Shown: positions 26,505 to 35,930, numbered from the stretch's first letter. The stretch is 64,000 bases of DNA from Corynebacterium casei LMG S-19264 (GCF_000550785.1 NZ_CP004350.1:2336009-2400008); one strand, 5' to 3'. Program-made: numbers and translations. Notes: generated by a model from the sequence alone, not told the origin.

Positions 26505-27980
26505 ATGACTGCCAACATTTCAGAGGTTTTGTCCAAAGTCCCAACTGGCCTATTAATCAATGGCGAGTGGGTTGACGCTCAGGACGGCGCAACCTTTGAT
26601 GTTGAAAACCCTGCAACAGGCGAGGTTATTGCAACCTTGGCTTCTGCAGGTGAAGCGGACGCACAGGCCGCTTTGGATGCTGCTTGCACAGTTCAAGATG
26701 AGTGGGCTGCAACCTCTCCTCGTGAGCGCTCCAACATTCTGCGCCGCGCCTTCGACTTGGTTCAGGAACGCGCTGAGACCTTTGCAACCCTGATGACTCT
26801 TGAGATGGGTAAGCCAATCGCAGAAGCCCGCGGTGAGGTCACCTACGGCGGCGAGTTCCTGCGCTGGTTCTCTGAGGAAGCAGTCCGTGACTACGGCCGC
26901 GCTTTCCCTGCCCCAGAAGGCACCCTGAACATGATCACCCGCCGCAAGCCAGTTGGCCCTTGCCTGCTCATTACCCCATGGAACTTCCCACTGGCTATGG
27001 CAACCCGCAAGGTTGCACCAGCTGTTGCAGCGGGCTGCACCATGGTTTTGAAGGCAGCGAAGCTGACCCCACTGACTTCTCAGTACTTCGCACAGACCAT
27101 GATTGATGCCGGTCTGCCAGCAGGTGTCCTCAACGTTGTCTGCGGCAACTCCGCATCCGCCATCTCCGGTCCACTGATGGCAGACCCCCGTCTGCGCAAG
27201 GTGTCTTTCACCGGTTCCACCCCAGTGGGCAAGACCTTGCTCAAGGCTGCCGCTGACAATGTTCTGCGCACCTCCATGGAGCTCGGCGGCAACGCACCAT
27301 TCATCGTCTTCGAAGACGCTGACATTGACCAAGCCGTGGAAGGCGCAATGGGCGCCAAGATGCGCAACATCGGCGAGGCCTGCACCGCAGCCAACCGTTT
27401 CATCATTCAAGAGTCTGTTGCTGAAGAGTTCGCGCAGAAGTTCGCGGACAAGATCGGTGCTTTGAAGCTGGGCAACGGCCTCGAAGACGGCATCACCTGT
27501 GGCCCACTGGTGGAGAAGAAGGCTCAGGAATCTGTTGCTTCCTTCGTTGATGACGCAGTTGAAAAGGGCGCGAAGGTTCTCGTCGGCGGCGAGCGTATTG
27601 AGGGCGCTGGCTTCTTCTACAAGCCAACCGTTTTGACGAATGTCTCCCCTGATATGCGCGTTGCTCAGGAAGAAATCTTCGGCCCGGTTGCTCCAATCAT
27701 CACCTTCTCCGATGAGGATGAAGCACTCAAGATTGCCAATGACACCGAGTTTGGCTTGGCTTCCTACGTCTTCACCGAGAGCATCGACCGCATGTTCCGC
27801 GTTGCTGACGGTCTCGAGTTCGGCCTCATGGGCGCGAACGCAGGCGTTATCTCCAACGCTGCTGCCCCATTCGGCGGTATGAAGCAGTCCGGTATGGGCC
27901 GCGAGGGAGGCGCAGAAGGCATCGAGGAGTACACCTCCGTGCAGTACATCGGCATCCGTAACGCTTACGTGAACAAGTAA
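26505..27980 (+). CDS. gabD: Succinate-semialdehyde dehydrogenase (NAD(P)+), GabD type
   Basis: 491 residues. Aldehyde dehydrogenase with Glu259 (MELGGNAPF), catalytic Cys293 (GEACTAANR) at the standard 34-residue distance, and the cofactor region TPWNFPLAMATRKVAPA. The GEAC variant and overall pattern fit succinate-semialdehyde dehydrogenases. It oxidises succinate semialdehyde to succinate in GABA or 2-oxoglutarate shunt metabolism. AAGGAG lies seven bases before the ATG, one of the best ribosome sites in the window. Codon use looks strongly biased to C-ending codons, consistent with high expression. Confidence 0.9.
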   Translation: MTANISEVLSKVPTGLLINGEWVDAQDGATFDVENPATGEVIATLASAGEADAQAALDAACTVQDEWAATSPRERSNILRRAFDLVQERAETFATLMTLEMGKPIAEARGEVTYGGEFLRWFSEEAVRDYGRAFPAPEGTLNMITRRKPVGPCLLITPWNFPLAMATRKVAPAVAAGCTMVLKAAKLTPLTSQYFAQTMIDAGLPAGVLNVVCGNSASAISGPLMADPRLRKVSFTGSTPVGKTLLKAAADNVLRTSMELGGNAPFIVFEDADIDQAVEGAMGAKMRNIGEACTAANRFIIQESVAEEFAQKFADKIGALKLGNGLEDGITCGPLVEKKAQESVASFVDDAVEKGAKVLVGGERIEGAGFFYKPTVLTNVSPDMRVAQEEIFGPVAPIITFSDEDEALKIANDTEFGLASYVFTESIDRMFRVADGLEFGLMGANAGVISNAAAPFGGMKQSGMGREGGAEGIEEYTSVQYIGIRNAYVNK

Positions 27981-28001
27981 AAATCGCACTTAGCAGTACG
28001 T

Positions 28002-28049
28002 AAACGGTCCCTTTCACTCTGAGCTTTGTCTCAGTGAAAGGGACCGTTT
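28002..28049. terminator. Bidirectional terminator between gabD and the DedA-like gene
   Basis: A perfect 17-base-pair stem (AAACGGTCCCTTTCACT with its complement) around a 14-base loop, lying between two convergent genes. Confidence 0.75.
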
Positions 28050-28105
28050 GCTGTATGCCCAAACTTTTTGAAGCTACTTGTACATCACTGTGGATTTAAG
28101 AGCCT

Positions 28106-28750
28106 CTAATGCCGGGTCTCTACGTGACCTTCGGTCCCAGCTGCAGACTCGGTCTTGGTCCCAGCCTCGGCGGCTGACTCTGAGCCAGGGACGGTGTCCT
28201 CGGCTGGTGAAGCAGCAGGTGCCCCGCCGTTGTTCTTCGCGGCGGAACTCTTGCGGATTGATTTGGAGATGAATACGACACCCACGATGGCGGCGGCGAC
28301 AAGCACGACCAAGGCAATTGCTGGGAGGATTCCGTCGCCAGTAAAGACTGCGATGGCGGCTTTCCAGCCGGCGAGGCCAACGCCACTGTAAATAGTTGCC
28401 CACGCCATTGCGCCAGGAATCTGCGCAACGGTGAACTTCCACCACTGGATACGAACCAAGCCGGCGGCAGCCAACACTGCGGTCTGAAGGCCAACGGTGA
28501 GATAGCTCAAGGGAACGGCAACAACACCGATCTTGTGCACCAAGGTGCGCCCGGTCTTCGTCTTGTCGCTGTTGAACCAGGCTTTGACCTTCGCCCACTT
28601 GCTTCCCGTATCTTCATCCGAGCCGACATGCGTCGCCGCGCTGGAGGCACCGCGTCCGATCCAGTATGTTCCCTGACCGCGCAGCGTACCCAGGATAAAC
28701 ATAAATATCCATGCTCCCCAGAAGGGGAAATCCGCCAGCATGTCATCCAT
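28106..28750 (-). CDS. DedA-family (VTT domain) membrane protein
   Basis: 214 residues from the ATG at 28750 (MDDMLADFPFW; GGAG upstream). Hydrophobic stretches: WIFMFILGTLRGQGTYWIG, VVAVPLSYLTVGLQTAVLAAAG, IPGAMAWATIYSGVGLAG, ALVVLVAAAIVGVVFI. The P-hinge-like PLSYLTVGLQ and the IPGAMAW segment match the DedA pattern; DedA proteins are thought to recycle undecaprenyl phosphate or phospholipids. The C-terminus is a 45-residue Ala/Glu/Ser tail. It lacks the usual first DedA helix, so it may be a shortened relative. The function here is inferred from fold only. Confidence 0.72.
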   Translation of the reverse strand: MDDMLADFPFWGAWIFMFILGTLRGQGTYWIGRGASSAATHVGSDEDTGSKWAKVKAWFNSDKTKTGRTLVHKIGVVAVPLSYLTVGLQTAVLAAAGLVRIQWWKFTVAQIPGAMAWATIYSGVGLAGWKAAIAVFTGDGILPAIALVVLVAAAIVGVVFISKSIRKSSAAKNNGGAPAASPAEDTVPGSESAAEAGTKTESAAGTEGHVETRH

Positions 28751-28795
28751 AGAAAGCACTCGCTCCAAACGATTATCGCGTGGGAAACTCACCAA

Positions 28796-29232
28796 GATTG
28801 TTGTTGGGTTTGTTAGTGGGTTTCTTTAGGCTCAGCTTACCCAAGCCCCACCGGGGAACCAGAATTCCTTCTCCACATTTCACTTGATAGCTCAATCACA
28901 TCGTCATTAAAGACCACCTTGGGCAAAAAGGAACGAAAGAGTACCCCCGCGGAGCAAAATGAGTGAATTTGGAAGCTGTAAGTACTTCGAAAGGAAAATA
29001 TTCAAAGATTTAACTGCTACCTAAACGAAATTAGAGGTTAAATTACCTAAGTGCTATCTACAATCGTTTACATAAAGAATGGGGAAAATCGACTTTGTTG
29101 TTATGCCACGTAATCTAAAGCACACTATTTCACCCCCGTAAATTTTTTAAAGTTGCTGCATGTAACCACAACCGTTATCGAAATGCCCCCGTTTTCACCC
29201 AGGGGGACCCTAGGTTTTGTATCCTTAACATT
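28796..29232. other. AT-rich intergenic stretch
   Basis: About 440 bases between divergent DedA-like and TetR genes. It is clearly more AT-rich than its surroundings and contains no convincing gene or hairpin. TATCCT at 29219-29224, eight bases before the TetR GTG, may serve as a promoter box. The remainder may be a regulatory region or a decayed segment. Confidence 0.5.
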
Positions 29233-29991
29233 GTGTCTGGCACCAACAATGAATTAATCAAGTCATTCGAGTCCTCTGCTCCGGCCGCAGCCGCCGTGAG
29301 CGAGCCCCCTGCTGCGGAGCAAACGAACCGCTTCCGTAGACCGCGCGGCCACCGCGCTGGCTTGAACATCGACAAGATCATCAAAGCTGCGCGCTCCTTG
29401 CCGCAGAACCAACTGAGCATGCAGGCGGTTGCCAACACCCTTGGTGTTGACCGTAAGGCACTCAACCACTACGTGCACGATCGTGAGAACCTTCTCTCCA
29501 TCGTCGCTGCGGTGGAATTCTCTGAAGCATTTGATGACCTCAATGTCCCAGAGGACGCAGACTGGCGCACCGTCGCATCAGCCTTCGCACACAGCAATGC
29601 CAATGGCATGCTCGCAGCCGGACTGCTGTCGGATTACCTGCGTCTAGGTTCCAACACTGCCGCGCGCTTCCTCAAGGCTTCGGAGATGTTGCTTCGTTCT
29701 TTGAAGAACGCCGGCCTGGACATCGACACCGCTATTCGCTGCGTTGCTGTCATCAACAACGCCTGCGCGGCGTACACCCGTGACGTAGCTATTGCTAAGC
29801 ATTCCGTAGCCGCACTGCGCCATGAGCTGTTGACCGAGGCACTTAAGGAAGAGCAAGAAGATACGTTCCCACTGCTGCAGGAAGTAGCAGAGCGTCCAAT
29901 TCTAACCACTGATAGTGAGCAGCTGGACTTCGCCATTTCCGTCGTGTTGGACGGCATCGAAGAAATCATCGAAAAGCACAACTCCAAGTAG
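29233..29991 (+). CDS. TetR-family transcriptional regulator
   Basis: 252 residues. After a 35-residue disordered, Ala/Pro-rich head comes the DNA-binding domain: GLNIDKIIKAARSLP, then helix-turn-helix LSMQAVANTLGVDRKALNHYV and DRENLLSIV. The remaining two-thirds is a helical ligand/dimer domain with the TetR-like C-terminal pattern. The effector is unknown. It starts with GTG and no ribosome site, probably leaderless. It is divergent from the DedA-like gene, with which it may share control, and upstream of the glyoxalase-fold gene. Confidence 0.88.
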   Translation: MSGTNNELIKSFESSAPAAAAVSEPPAAEQTNRFRRPRGHRAGLNIDKIIKAARSLPQNQLSMQAVANTLGVDRKALNHYVHDRENLLSIVAAVEFSEAFDDLNVPEDADWRTVASAFAHSNANGMLAAGLLSDYLRLGSNTAARFLKASEMLLRSLKNAGLDIDTAIRCVAVINNACAAYTRDVAIAKHSVAALRHELLTEALKEEQEDTFPLLQEVAERPILTTDSEQLDFAISVVLDGIEEIIEKHNSK

Positions 29992-30057
29992 GCTTTTCCC
30001 GCTTGTGCGGGAAATCCTCCCTATTGTTAGCTGCGTCGCGCGAGTACGCTGGGCACC

Positions 30058-30945
30058 ATGCAGAAGATTGTGCCGCACCTATGGTTTGACCAGAATATCC
30101 GCGACGCCGCTGACTTTTATGCGTCTGTCTTCCCCCACGCCCATGCCGTCAACGGCTTCAGTAACCCGGAAACCGGCGAAGAAGTCACTGCCGAAGTAAA
30201 CATTGATGGCTACCGCATCGCGCTGATTAATGGCGGGCCTTATGCCACTCCTAATCCTTCCATCAGTTTCTTTTTGAATTTCGATCCTGCACAGCGCAGT
30301 GACGCTGAGGGCGACCTCAAGCGCGTGTGGAATGACCTCACCGCGGATGGTGAAGTGCTCATGGAATTGGGCGAATACCCGTTTAGCAAACTGTACGGCT
30401 GGGTCACGGACCGTTTTGGTTTCAGCTGGCAGCTCATGCTCACCAATCCTGATAATGCGCCGCGTCCCTTTATTCTTCCGAGCTTGATGTTTTGTGGCGC
30501 AGCCCAAGGCAAGGCCACTGAGGCGGTGGACTTTTACACAGAGCTTTTCAATGATGCTGCATTGGGAAACCGCGTGACTTACGGCGCGATGGGTGCAGCA
30601 CCAGATAAAAATTCACCGGATTCTATCCCGCAGCTTTCCGATGTCGCCTTCTCTGATTTCCAGCTCGCCGAGCAATGGTTTGCTGCCATGGATTCCGGCG
30701 TTGCGCAGCCCTTTAGCTTCACCCCGGGTGTGTCTTTGATGCTGATGGTTAAAGACCAAGCAGAGCTGGACCGCTATTGGGATGCGCTGTCGGCCAATCC
30801 AGAGGCAGAGCAATGCGGCTGGTTGGAAGATAAATACCGACTAAGCTGGCAAATAGCTCCCCAGAATCTTCCAGAATTGCTTTCACGCCCGCAGGGTTTT
30901 GAAAACATGTTGAAGATGAAAAAGCTCATCATTGATGAGTTCTAA
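30058..30945 (+). CDS. PhnB/VOC-family protein with two glyoxalase-fold domains
   Basis: 295 residues in two similar halves: IVPHLWFDQNIRDAADFYAS (start) and ILPSLMFCGAAQGKATEAVDFYT (from about residue 140). Each half ends with the FGFSWQLML or RLSWQIAPQ pattern of 3-demethylubiquinone-9 3-methyltransferase-like (PhnB) VOC proteins. The name is historical; no methyltransferase fold is present. The substrate is unknown. No strong ribosome site is seen. It is followed after 33 bases by two glutaredoxin-like genes that may share its transcript. Confidence 0.85.
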   Translation: MQKIVPHLWFDQNIRDAADFYASVFPHAHAVNGFSNPETGEEVTAEVNIDGYRIALINGGPYATPNPSISFFLNFDPAQRSDAEGDLKRVWNDLTADGEVLMELGEYPFSKLYGWVTDRFGFSWQLMLTNPDNAPRPFILPSLMFCGAAQGKATEAVDFYTELFNDAALGNRVTYGAMGAAPDKNSPDSIPQLSDVAFSDFQLAEQWFAAMDSGVAQPFSFTPGVSLMLMVKDQAELDRYWDALSANPEAEQCGWLEDKYRLSWQIAPQNLPELLSRPQGFENMLKMKKLIIDEF

Positions 30946-30978
30946 CTTCGGAGCATCACCGCTGATCAGGAGAAGACA

Positions 30979-31221
30979 ATGAAGTTTTACGGTTCTACTG
31001 AATGCTCACGTTGCCGCGCCGCCATCGAAGAATTGAAAGAGGCCGGCACCGAATATGAGTTCATTGACGTCATCGGCTCCAAAGATAACCTCAAGGAGTT
31101 TTTGCAGTTGCGTGACTCCAGCTCTCTTTTTGATGTCGCACGTCAAGAAGACCGCATTGGCATTCCTGCATTCATTAAGGATGACGGTGAGTTGACCTTG
31201 TCCGTCGCAGATGTGAAATAA
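30979..31221 (+). CDS. Glutaredoxin-related small protein, copy 1
   Basis: 80 residues, thioredoxin-fold. Redox centre C9-S-R-C12 and the cis-proline in GIPAF. It is of the glutaredoxin-related type COG4545 as remembered. A long variable segment replaces the usual glutathione-site residues, so disulfide exchange with another thiol (for example mycothiol) is as likely as with glutathione. AGGAG is about nine bases before the ATG. It is 45% or so alike by eye to the next gene, from which 39 bases separate it, indicating a tandem duplication. Confidence 0.82.
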   Translation: MKFYGSTECSRCRAAIEELKEAGTEYEFIDVIGSKDNLKEFLQLRDSSSLFDVARQEDRIGIPAFIKDDGELTLSVADVK

Positions 31222-31260
31222 CAAGTACCCCCCAACTACCCGATTAAGGAGAGTTAAGAA

Positions 31261-31521
31261 ATGGCTTTGAAGTTTTATGGCACCATGATGTGCCCGGATT
31301 GCGTTGATGCGCACAAGGTGCTGGAAAATTCCAACACCCCGTATGAGTTCGTGGACATCACGGGTTCCGTACCAGCGCTGAAGGAATTCACGTTCTTGCG
31401 TGACTCCAACCCCGTATTCGACGGTGCTAAGGCTGAGGGCTATCTAGGCATCCCGGCTTTTGTCACTGATGAAGACCCGTCTACCGCAACGCTTGATGTG
31501 CAGGACGTTGTGCAAAAGTAG
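31261..31521 (+). CDS. Glutaredoxin-related small protein, copy 2
   Basis: 86 residues, paralogue of the preceding gene. Redox centre C11-P-D-C14, the motif FLRDSNPVFDGAKAEGYLGIPAF with its cis-proline, and a short acidic tail. AAGGAG lies about ten bases before the ATG. The CPDC centre differs from CSRC of copy 1, so the pair may have different redox potentials or partners. The aldehyde dehydrogenase gene follows 137 bases later with its own ribosome site. Confidence 0.82.
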   Translation: MALKFYGTMMCPDCVDAHKVLENSNTPYEFVDITGSVPALKEFTFLRDSNPVFDGAKAEGYLGIPAFVTDEDPSTATLDVQDVVQK

Positions 31522-31658
31522 CGCGCACGCCGCATTCTAGAAGTCCATTCGCACAGTTCATCGCCCAAAACCAGATTAGCCGTGGCCGTGGGTCACATTT
31601 TTACCTACAGTGGGATCTAGTTCCCAAAACCTAGATGAATGAGCGAGGACTAAGAAGA

Positions 31659-33032
31659 ATGCAACAGTATCGCACTCAAAATCCGGTCAATGATGAAGTC
31701 GTAGCAACATACGATTTCACCACTGATGCGGATATTAATATTGCCCTCGATGATTCCGCCCAGGCATATAAATCCTGGTCGAAGCTGTCCTTCGAAGACC
31801 GCGCGGAAGTCATGCGCAAGGTTGCAGACCTTATGCTGGAGCGCCGCGTTGAGCTCGCGCAGATTGCAGGCCAGGAAATGGGCAAGCGCATGGGCGAGGC
31901 CGTTGGTGAGGTCAAGTATTGTGCTTCGATTATCAAGTACTACGCGGATAATGGCGCGCAGTTTGCTGCCGACGAAGAAATCCCCACCAACTCTGACGGC
32001 AAAGCGATCATTCGCCGCCTTCCACTGGGCACACTGCTTGGCGTCATGCCATGGAACTTCCCTTATTACCAGGTGGCACGTTTTATCGCGCCGAACTTGA
32101 TGCTGGGTAACACGGTGTTGCTCAAGCACGCTGAGATTTGTGCGGGTTCCGCGCTGGCAATCCAGAAACTGTTGGATGATGCTGGTGTGCCAAAGGGCGT
32201 GTACATCAACATCTTTGCCACCCACGACCAGGTCGCGGATATTATCGCCGATGACCGCGTGCATGGTGTTTCTCTGACTGGTTCGGAGCGCGCTGGTGAA
32301 ATTATCGCAGCTCACGCTGGTAAGAACCTGAAGAAGTCTGTGCTGGAGCTCGGCGGCAATGACCCATACATCATCTTGGATACTGAGAATGTCGCGGAAG
32401 CTGCCTCCACCGCATGGTGGACGCGTATGTCCAACACCGGCCAGTCTTGTACCTCTAATAAGCGCTTGATTGTGCACGAGGATATCTATGACGAGTTCGT
32501 GGAAGAGCTGGTCAAGTTGGCACAGCAGATGTCCCCGGGCAATCCGGATGAGCGTGACAGTGCGAAGTACTGTCCACTGTCCTCGCGTGATGCGGCGGAA
32601 CGCCTGGCCAAACAGGTGGAGAAGGCTTCCTCCAATGGTGCAACAGTACGCGCGGGCGGCGTGCTTGCTGATGTCGGCGCGTACTACTCCCCGACCGTTC
32701 TCACCGATATCCCGATGGATTCCGAGTCCTTCCATGAGGAATTCTTTGGACCTGTGACCTCCGTGTACAAGTTCTCTACCGATGAGGAAGCAGTTGCCAT
32801 CGCGAATGATTCCCTCTTCGGTCTCGGCGGCTCAGTATTTTCTACTGACACCAAGCGCGCCCAAGACGTTGCACTGCAGATCGAAACCGGCATGATGGCC
32901 GTCAACGCGCCCGGTACCGCCGGCGCCGAGATGCCTTTCGGCGGCATTCAGCGCTCCGGCTACGGCCGCGAGCTTGGCCCGCTGGGCATGGACGAGTTCG
33001 TGAACAAGCAGTTGTTCTACGTCGCCAACTAG
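31659..33032 (+). CDS. Aldehyde dehydrogenase, succinate-semialdehyde type (Sad/GabD1-like)
   Basis: 457 residues from the ATG at 31659, which has GAGGA nine bases upstream; an earlier in-frame ATG at 31635 lacks one. Glu230 (LELGGND) and Cys264 (TGQSCTSNKR) lie 34 apart. MPWNFPYYQVARF marks the cofactor/substrate channel. The compact length of about 460 and motif set match E. coli Sad (YneI) and mycobacterial GabD1 rather than the GabD encoded 4 kb to the left, so the window has two distinct enzymes for the same likely reaction. Confidence 0.88.
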   Translation: MQQYRTQNPVNDEVVATYDFTTDADINIALDDSAQAYKSWSKLSFEDRAEVMRKVADLMLERRVELAQIAGQEMGKRMGEAVGEVKYCASIIKYYADNGAQFAADEEIPTNSDGKAIIRRLPLGTLLGVMPWNFPYYQVARFIAPNLMLGNTVLLKHAEICAGSALAIQKLLDDAGVPKGVYINIFATHDQVADIIADDRVHGVSLTGSERAGEIIAAHAGKNLKKSVLELGGNDPYIILDTENVAEAASTAWWTRMSNTGQSCTSNKRLIVHEDIYDEFVEELVKLAQQMSPGNPDERDSAKYCPLSSRDAAERLAKQVEKASSNGATVRAGGVLADVGAYYSPTVLTDIPMDSESFHEEFFGPVTSVYKFSTDEEAVAIANDSLFGLGGSVFSTDTKRAQDVALQIETGMMAVNAPGTAGAEMPFGGIQRSGYGRELGPLGMDEFVNKQLFYVAN

Positions 33033-33066
33033 CCGAATCTAACGGCACTAACTGGCGTAACTGCAG

Positions 33067-34278
33067 TCAGTACCGGCCCAACGGCAGTGCGTCACCTGTG
33101 ACCATTCCGTTGCGCTTGTCAAAGATCTGCTCGCAGAGGGCAAACAGATCCACAACATCACCATCGGGCAGCTGGATTCCAGGGTGCAGCCAACGGTCAT
33201 CCGGGTGCCGCACCCACCCAGCGCCCGGTACCCGGTGGAGGTAGAACTCCCCAAAGACGCGCAAGTATGCGGTCTGCAGGTAGAAGTTTTGCGGCTGGGA
33301 GAAATCCGCGTAATCGGTGAAAGTATCCAACAGCTGGCATTCCAAAGCCATCGCATGCGCAAAGTTGAGGTCGTGGAAATCCACCTCAAAGAACACATCG
33401 CACGCCAGGAAGTCAGCAACAATTTCTTCAGTGTGCTCAACCCAGCCGTCAATATCATCGGCTGGCCAATTGAGGTCAATGGCTTCGACGCGCTTGCCGC
33501 TGGGCGCTCGCACGGGCATATTCTGCCGGCGCCACCCGGCGCGCGAAGGAACAATCGCCCCGGGGCGCGGCAGTGGCTGAATCTGAAAATCTTCCGGGTC
33601 TTCATCCGCGCCAACCAAGTACCACAGCTTCAACCTATCCATCGGGACGGAATCTAATAGCTTCAAAAAAGCGTCGCCAATGTTGTTTCCATAGTGTGCA
33701 TCAATCAGGCGCGCTGAGTGCTCAAAAGCTGCACGGCCGTCGCGGCCACTGGCTGCCAACACCATCAGCACTGTCTTCCAGTGCAGCGGGGACAACCGGT
33801 AGCCATCGATAAGCTCTAGCGAAAGCCCCAGCAAACCCTTGATGGACCAAGCCATCAAATCAACCTGGTCTTCAAAAATCTTTAAACGACCAACAACCTG
33901 GCGCTCAACGGCCTTGCGTATCTCCACCTCATCACGCACGCCGATGGTGGTGGGAATGATGTCACTTAAATCAAAAGGCCGCTGCACCCACAGCTGCCCG
34001 AATATACGGCCGTGAAAGCGCAGCATATCCGCTGTAGCCTCCGCCGGGAGCAAGTGCTCAACCTGGCCAATGTCTACCAGCAGCCGAAACATCGGAGTGA
34101 CATGAGCCGTCTGCGAATCATCTGCAATTGTGGCCGAAGCAGTAGGTATTTCCACCGCGATATAGGCATTGGCCATACCAGCCACCGGCTTGACCCACAT
34201 GCTGTCAGCGCCTGTGAACTCCTGGCCTTTTAACGCCTTGACAAGGGCAGATTCAAGTTCACGTTCCAACATCGACAT
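33067..34278 (-). CDS. Unrecognised 403-residue protein
   Basis: No family recognised. From the ATG at 34278 (MSMLERELESALVKALKGQE) it is a soluble protein with no signal or membrane segment. It is rich in Asp/Glu and aromatic residues, with an alpha-helical middle (LKIFEDQVDLMAWSIKGLLG) and a conserved-looking HWKTVLMVLAASGRDGRAAF. A Pro/Arg-rich linker near residue 240 may divide two domains. TAGGAT six bases before the ATG and no ribosome site indicate a leaderless message, nearly the same start context as the gene at 25202. It is divergent from luxS. Confidence 0.72.
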   Translation of the reverse strand: MSMLERELESALVKALKGQEFTGADSMWVKPVAGMANAYIAVEIPTASATIADDSQTAHVTPMFRLLVDIGQVEHLLPAEATADMLRFHGRIFGQLWVQRPFDLSDIIPTTIGVRDEVEIRKAVERQVVGRLKIFEDQVDLMAWSIKGLLGLSLELIDGYRLSPLHWKTVLMVLAASGRDGRAAFEHSARLIDAHYGNNIGDAFLKLLDSVPMDRLKLWYLVGADEDPEDFQIQPLPRPGAIVPSRAGWRRQNMPVRAPSGKRVEAIDLNWPADDIDGWVEHTEEIVADFLACDVFFEVDFHDLNFAHAMALECQLLDTFTDYADFSQPQNFYLQTAYLRVFGEFYLHRVPGAGWVRHPDDRWLHPGIQLPDGDVVDLFALCEQIFDKRNGMVTGDALPLGRY

Positions 34279-34354
34279 ACCCAAATCCTAGCGCCGACGG
34301 CCGTGTGTTGCAGGAAGTCACACTTTAACCAAGCAACCTACTACCCTGGGAGCC

Positions 34355-34825
34355 ATGACTGATACCCCACAAAAGATGAACGTCGAATCTTTCAACCTTG
34401 ACCACCGCGCGGTGGCCGCACCTTTCGTGCGCGTTGCTGACCGCAAGGAACTACCTGGTGGCGATGTCCTGGTGAAGTACGATGTGCGTTTCAAGCAGCC
34501 CAACAGTGAGCACCTGGAAATGCCAACCGTGCACTCTTTGGAGCACATGCTGGCGGAGCTGCTGCGCAACCACACTGATGCGCTGATTGATTTCTCCCCT
34601 ATGGGCTGCCAAACCGGCTTTTATGCCCTGATGCTCGGTGTGGAAACCGACGAGTTTGTATCCATTTTGGAAAAGGGCCTCAACGATGTCCTCACCGCAA
34701 CGGAAGTACCTGCCGCCAATGAAGTGCAGTGTGGTTGGGGCGAGTCCCACTCCCTTGAGGGCGCACAAGAAGCCGCCCGCGCGCTGTTGGCTAAGCGCGA
34801 CGAGTGGGCGCAGGTTATGGCCTAA
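34355..34825 (+). CDS. luxS: S-ribosylhomocysteine lyase (LuxS)
   Basis: 156 residues. Metal ligands His60 and His64 in [14 protein letters not shown], Cys126 in [12 protein letters not shown], and the catalytic Cys85 in [11 protein letters not shown], with Glu63 as base. It cleaves S-ribosylhomocysteine to homocysteine and DPD, the precursor of AI-2; in corynebacteria this is mainly detoxification in the activated methyl cycle. No nucleosidase gene is nearby. TACCCT seven bases before the ATG and no ribosome site suggest a leaderless transcript. It is divergent from the unrecognised protein. Confidence 0.96.
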   Translation: MTDTPQKMNVESFNLDHRAVAAPFVRVADRKELPGGDVLVKYDVRFKQPNSEHLEMPTVHSLEHMLAELLRNHTDALIDFSPMGCQTGFYALMLGVETDEFVSILEKGLNDVLTATEVPAANEVQCGWGESHSLEGAQEAARALLAKRDEWAQVMA

Positions 34826-34904
34826 CTTTTAAAAGCTTGCGTCAGCTTCGTCTCACCCGGTCCGGGGTTGCTAAGCCGACTCAGGTTCTGCTCCGTTGGT
34901 GTAG

Positions 34905-34923
34905 ATAACGCAGTGTGCGTTAT
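34905..34923. terminator. Small hairpin between luxS and panE-like gene
   Basis: ATAACGCA-GTG-TGCGTTAT, an eight-base-pair perfect stem overlapping the stop of the leftward reductase gene. T-rich only weakly on either side. Confidence 0.4.
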
Positions 34924-35831
34924 TTCTCGCCGCGGAGCTTTGCGCTTTTAGCAGACAGCGCGTCCCACACCAGTTGGTGCAGTGGCGCGGTGGTTCCGCT
35001 GTTTTTGGCAATGCGCACGATACCGCCCACCTGTGAGTCCAGCTCACTGTGCAAGCCTTCGAGGATGTCGCGCTGCATGGACGAGGTTGCGCCTTCTGGC
35101 TGCTGGTCCACGAATGCCATGACTTTGTCCACGGTGCCCTCTTTGAGCTCAATCCCAGCCGCGTTCGCGGTTGCTGCGGCTTCCACCATCAGCGCGCGCA
35201 GGCTCTCACGATACTTGGTGCGCAATACATCGATCGGCTCTTCTTGCACCGCGCCCAGTGCACCAAAACAGGTCACCATCATGGCTTTCATCCACACATC
35301 GCTGAGGATATCCGGGTGAATCTTGGCTTTAATGGGAGTCTGCCCTAAAGCCTCATTTAGTTCCTGCACCACTGGCTCGGTTGCTGGGTCCAATGAACCA
35401 AAGGACAGCGCCAGAACGCCACCCATGTGGTGTGCGGTTGCTGGGCCTTCGCGGTGAATAAATGCACGAACCACTGCCGGTATGAAGCGCTGCGCGCCGT
35501 ACTTCTCTTCAGCCAGAAGCGGGTATTCCACGGAGTTTTCTGTGGTCATAAACACCGCACCCTCCGGCAGCTTTTCCGGCAGGGCTGGTTCCCCGAAAAT
35601 CTTGATGGCCGAAATAACCAGGTCCGCGGATTCCACCTCATCCAAGCTCGCCACGGTCGAGACGTTGGAGACATTCTCCGTGCCTTCTGGATTAATCAGC
35701 GTCAGGCCCTCAGATTCAATAACCTTGCGGGTTTCCTCGCGCACCACATAGGTAATGTCATGCCCCGCCTTAGCCAGCTGGCCACCGTAGTAGCCGCCGA
35801 TGGCTCCCGCGCCAATAAACACAATCTTCAT
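34920..35831 (-). CDS. 2-dehydropantoate 2-reductase family protein
   Basis: 303 residues. Rossmann loop GAGAIGGYYGGQLAKAG at residues 7-23, then TEN and the helical C-terminal domain with HPDILSDVWMKAM (catalytic Lys near residue 185). The family reduces ketopantoate to pantoate with NADPH in coenzyme A synthesis. Paralogues act on other 2-keto acids, so the assignment to panE is not secure. It is a single gene, convergent with luxS. Confidence 0.87.
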   Translation of the reverse strand: MKIVFIGAGAIGGYYGGQLAKAGHDITYVVREETRKVIESEGLTLINPEGTENVSNVSTVASLDEVESADLVISAIKIFGEPALPEKLPEGAVFMTTENSVEYPLLAEEKYGAQRFIPAVVRAFIHREGPATAHHMGGVLALSFGSLDPATEPVVQELNEALGQTPIKAKIHPDILSDVWMKAMMVTCFGALGAVQEEPIDVLRTKYRESLRALMVEAAATANAAGIELKEGTVDKVMAFVDQQPEGATSSMQRDILEGLHSELDSQVGGIVRIAKNSGTTAPLHQLVWDALSAKSAKLRGEK

Positions 35832-35930
35832 GTTGCTGTTAACTCCTTATGCGTCCCCATCGTGGCGCGGTAAAAGAGCCGGGGTCTTAGCCCAGCCCTT
35901 ACATATATTGAATCTAGAAATTAGTTACTT

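Noticed and set aside
26553..27989. 478-codon open frame antisense to gabD
   Set aside because: Product has no family pattern and mirrors the biased codons of gabD.
31650..32735. 361-codon open frame antisense to the second aldehyde dehydrogenase
   Set aside because: Shadow of a well-supported gene; no ribosome site or homology.
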